A stretch of 32,346 bases of DNA, taken from Pseudomonadota bacterium (GTDB taxonomy: Bacteria > Pseudomonadota > Alphaproteobacteria > Acetobacterales > Acetobacteraceae). Within the stretch, counting starts at the first letter, position 1. Each line of letters opens with the position of its first letter. The translations under genes were made by a program, and so were the position numbers. This document shows positions 32,247 through 32,346 of the stretch, in pieces. The DNA lies in NCBI GenBank assembly GCA_021828605.1, contig JAJZEG010000225.1:1-32346 (forward strand). Reading direction: 5' to 3'. Below the pieces are notes generated by a model. That model did no database searches, was not told where the DNA came from, and worked only from the letters and a program-made list of their open reading frames with translations.

Positions 32247-32346
32247 TCAGGGGGCAAATCGCAGCTCCAATTCGGCGCGAAATTCATGCGCCGCCAATCC
32301 CGGAACCCGGTGCCGCCACGCCTCGGTCAGTTCGGGGGCCACCGTG
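32247..32346 (-). CDS. C-terminal fragment of an upstream gene (partial)
   Basis: On the minus strand one frame is open from the window edge to a TGA at 32249-32247, giving 32 residues (starting TVAPELTEAWRHRVP and ending ELRFAP). The position just before the glycosyltransferase start and the absence of another open gene frame support it. Too little remains to name it; a polysaccharide-synthesis gene is a guess from context. Confidence 0.55.
   Translation of the reverse strand, partial: TVAPELTEAWRHRVPGLAAHEFRAELELRFAP

Noticed and set aside
1..32346. CRISPR array, insertion sequence, phage genes or defence island
   Set aside because: No regularly spaced repeats, transposase, integrase, phage structural or restriction-type gene was found; gene content and style are uniform along the window.

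Overview
The window reads as chromosomal DNA of an alphaproteobacterium. GC content looks high, genes are tightly packed with many 4-base ATGA or GTGA overlaps, and most of the proteins are housekeeping or metabolic. An acidophilic Acetobacteraceae member (Acidiphilium/Acidocella type) is my best guess from protein style and gene mix; it is an inference, not a marker-based assignment. I see no insertion sequence, phage gene, integrase, CRISPR array or rRNA.

Layout. 1-3.5 kb (+): the tail of one small protein gene, two full paralogues of it and a 67-residue two-helix membrane protein run directly into trpB-trpA. 3.6-9 kb (-): an XRE regulator, then the probable operon tatA-tatA-mtnB-mtnD-mtnC-lnt (two Tat translocase subunits, methionine salvage, lipoprotein acylation), preceded by an acetate-type transporter satP. 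9-10.2 kb (-): a secreted ankyrin protein and tspO with an odd 5' end. 10.2-12.4 kb: a ModE-type regulator divergent from a Tat-signal oxyanion-binding protein and its permease, with a ModE-like operator between them and no ATPase gene. 12.5-17.6 kb: prolyl oligopeptidase, CoA-binding protein, a GH17 membrane glucan enzyme overlapping a gamma-carbonic-anhydrase-like gene, and a CsbD protein.

17.9-22.8 kb: a large APC permease with a clear terminator, an ABM monooxygenase, DUF971 and Trm112-like genes, tRNA-Arg(ACG), a polytopic membrane protein whose mRNA may be leaderless, and a secreted TonB-C-terminal-like protein. 22.8-25.7 kb (-): dsrE-like, egtB and egtD (ergothioneine synthesis). A 72-base nested inverted repeat lies between dsrE and egtB and includes part of the egtB ribosome-binding site; two strong hairpins lie at the egtD end. 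25.8-32.3 kb: an MFS transporter convergent with the leucine-catabolism genes mccA-liuC-mccB, then a WecG/TagA/CpsF glycosyltransferase and the tail of another gene.

Nothing here is a clear new defence or mobile system. The least explained elements are the tandem membrane-protein paralogues before trpBA, the structured dsrE-egtB leader, the modE/modA operator with an apparent CTG-initiated permease, and the disrupted tspO 5' end.
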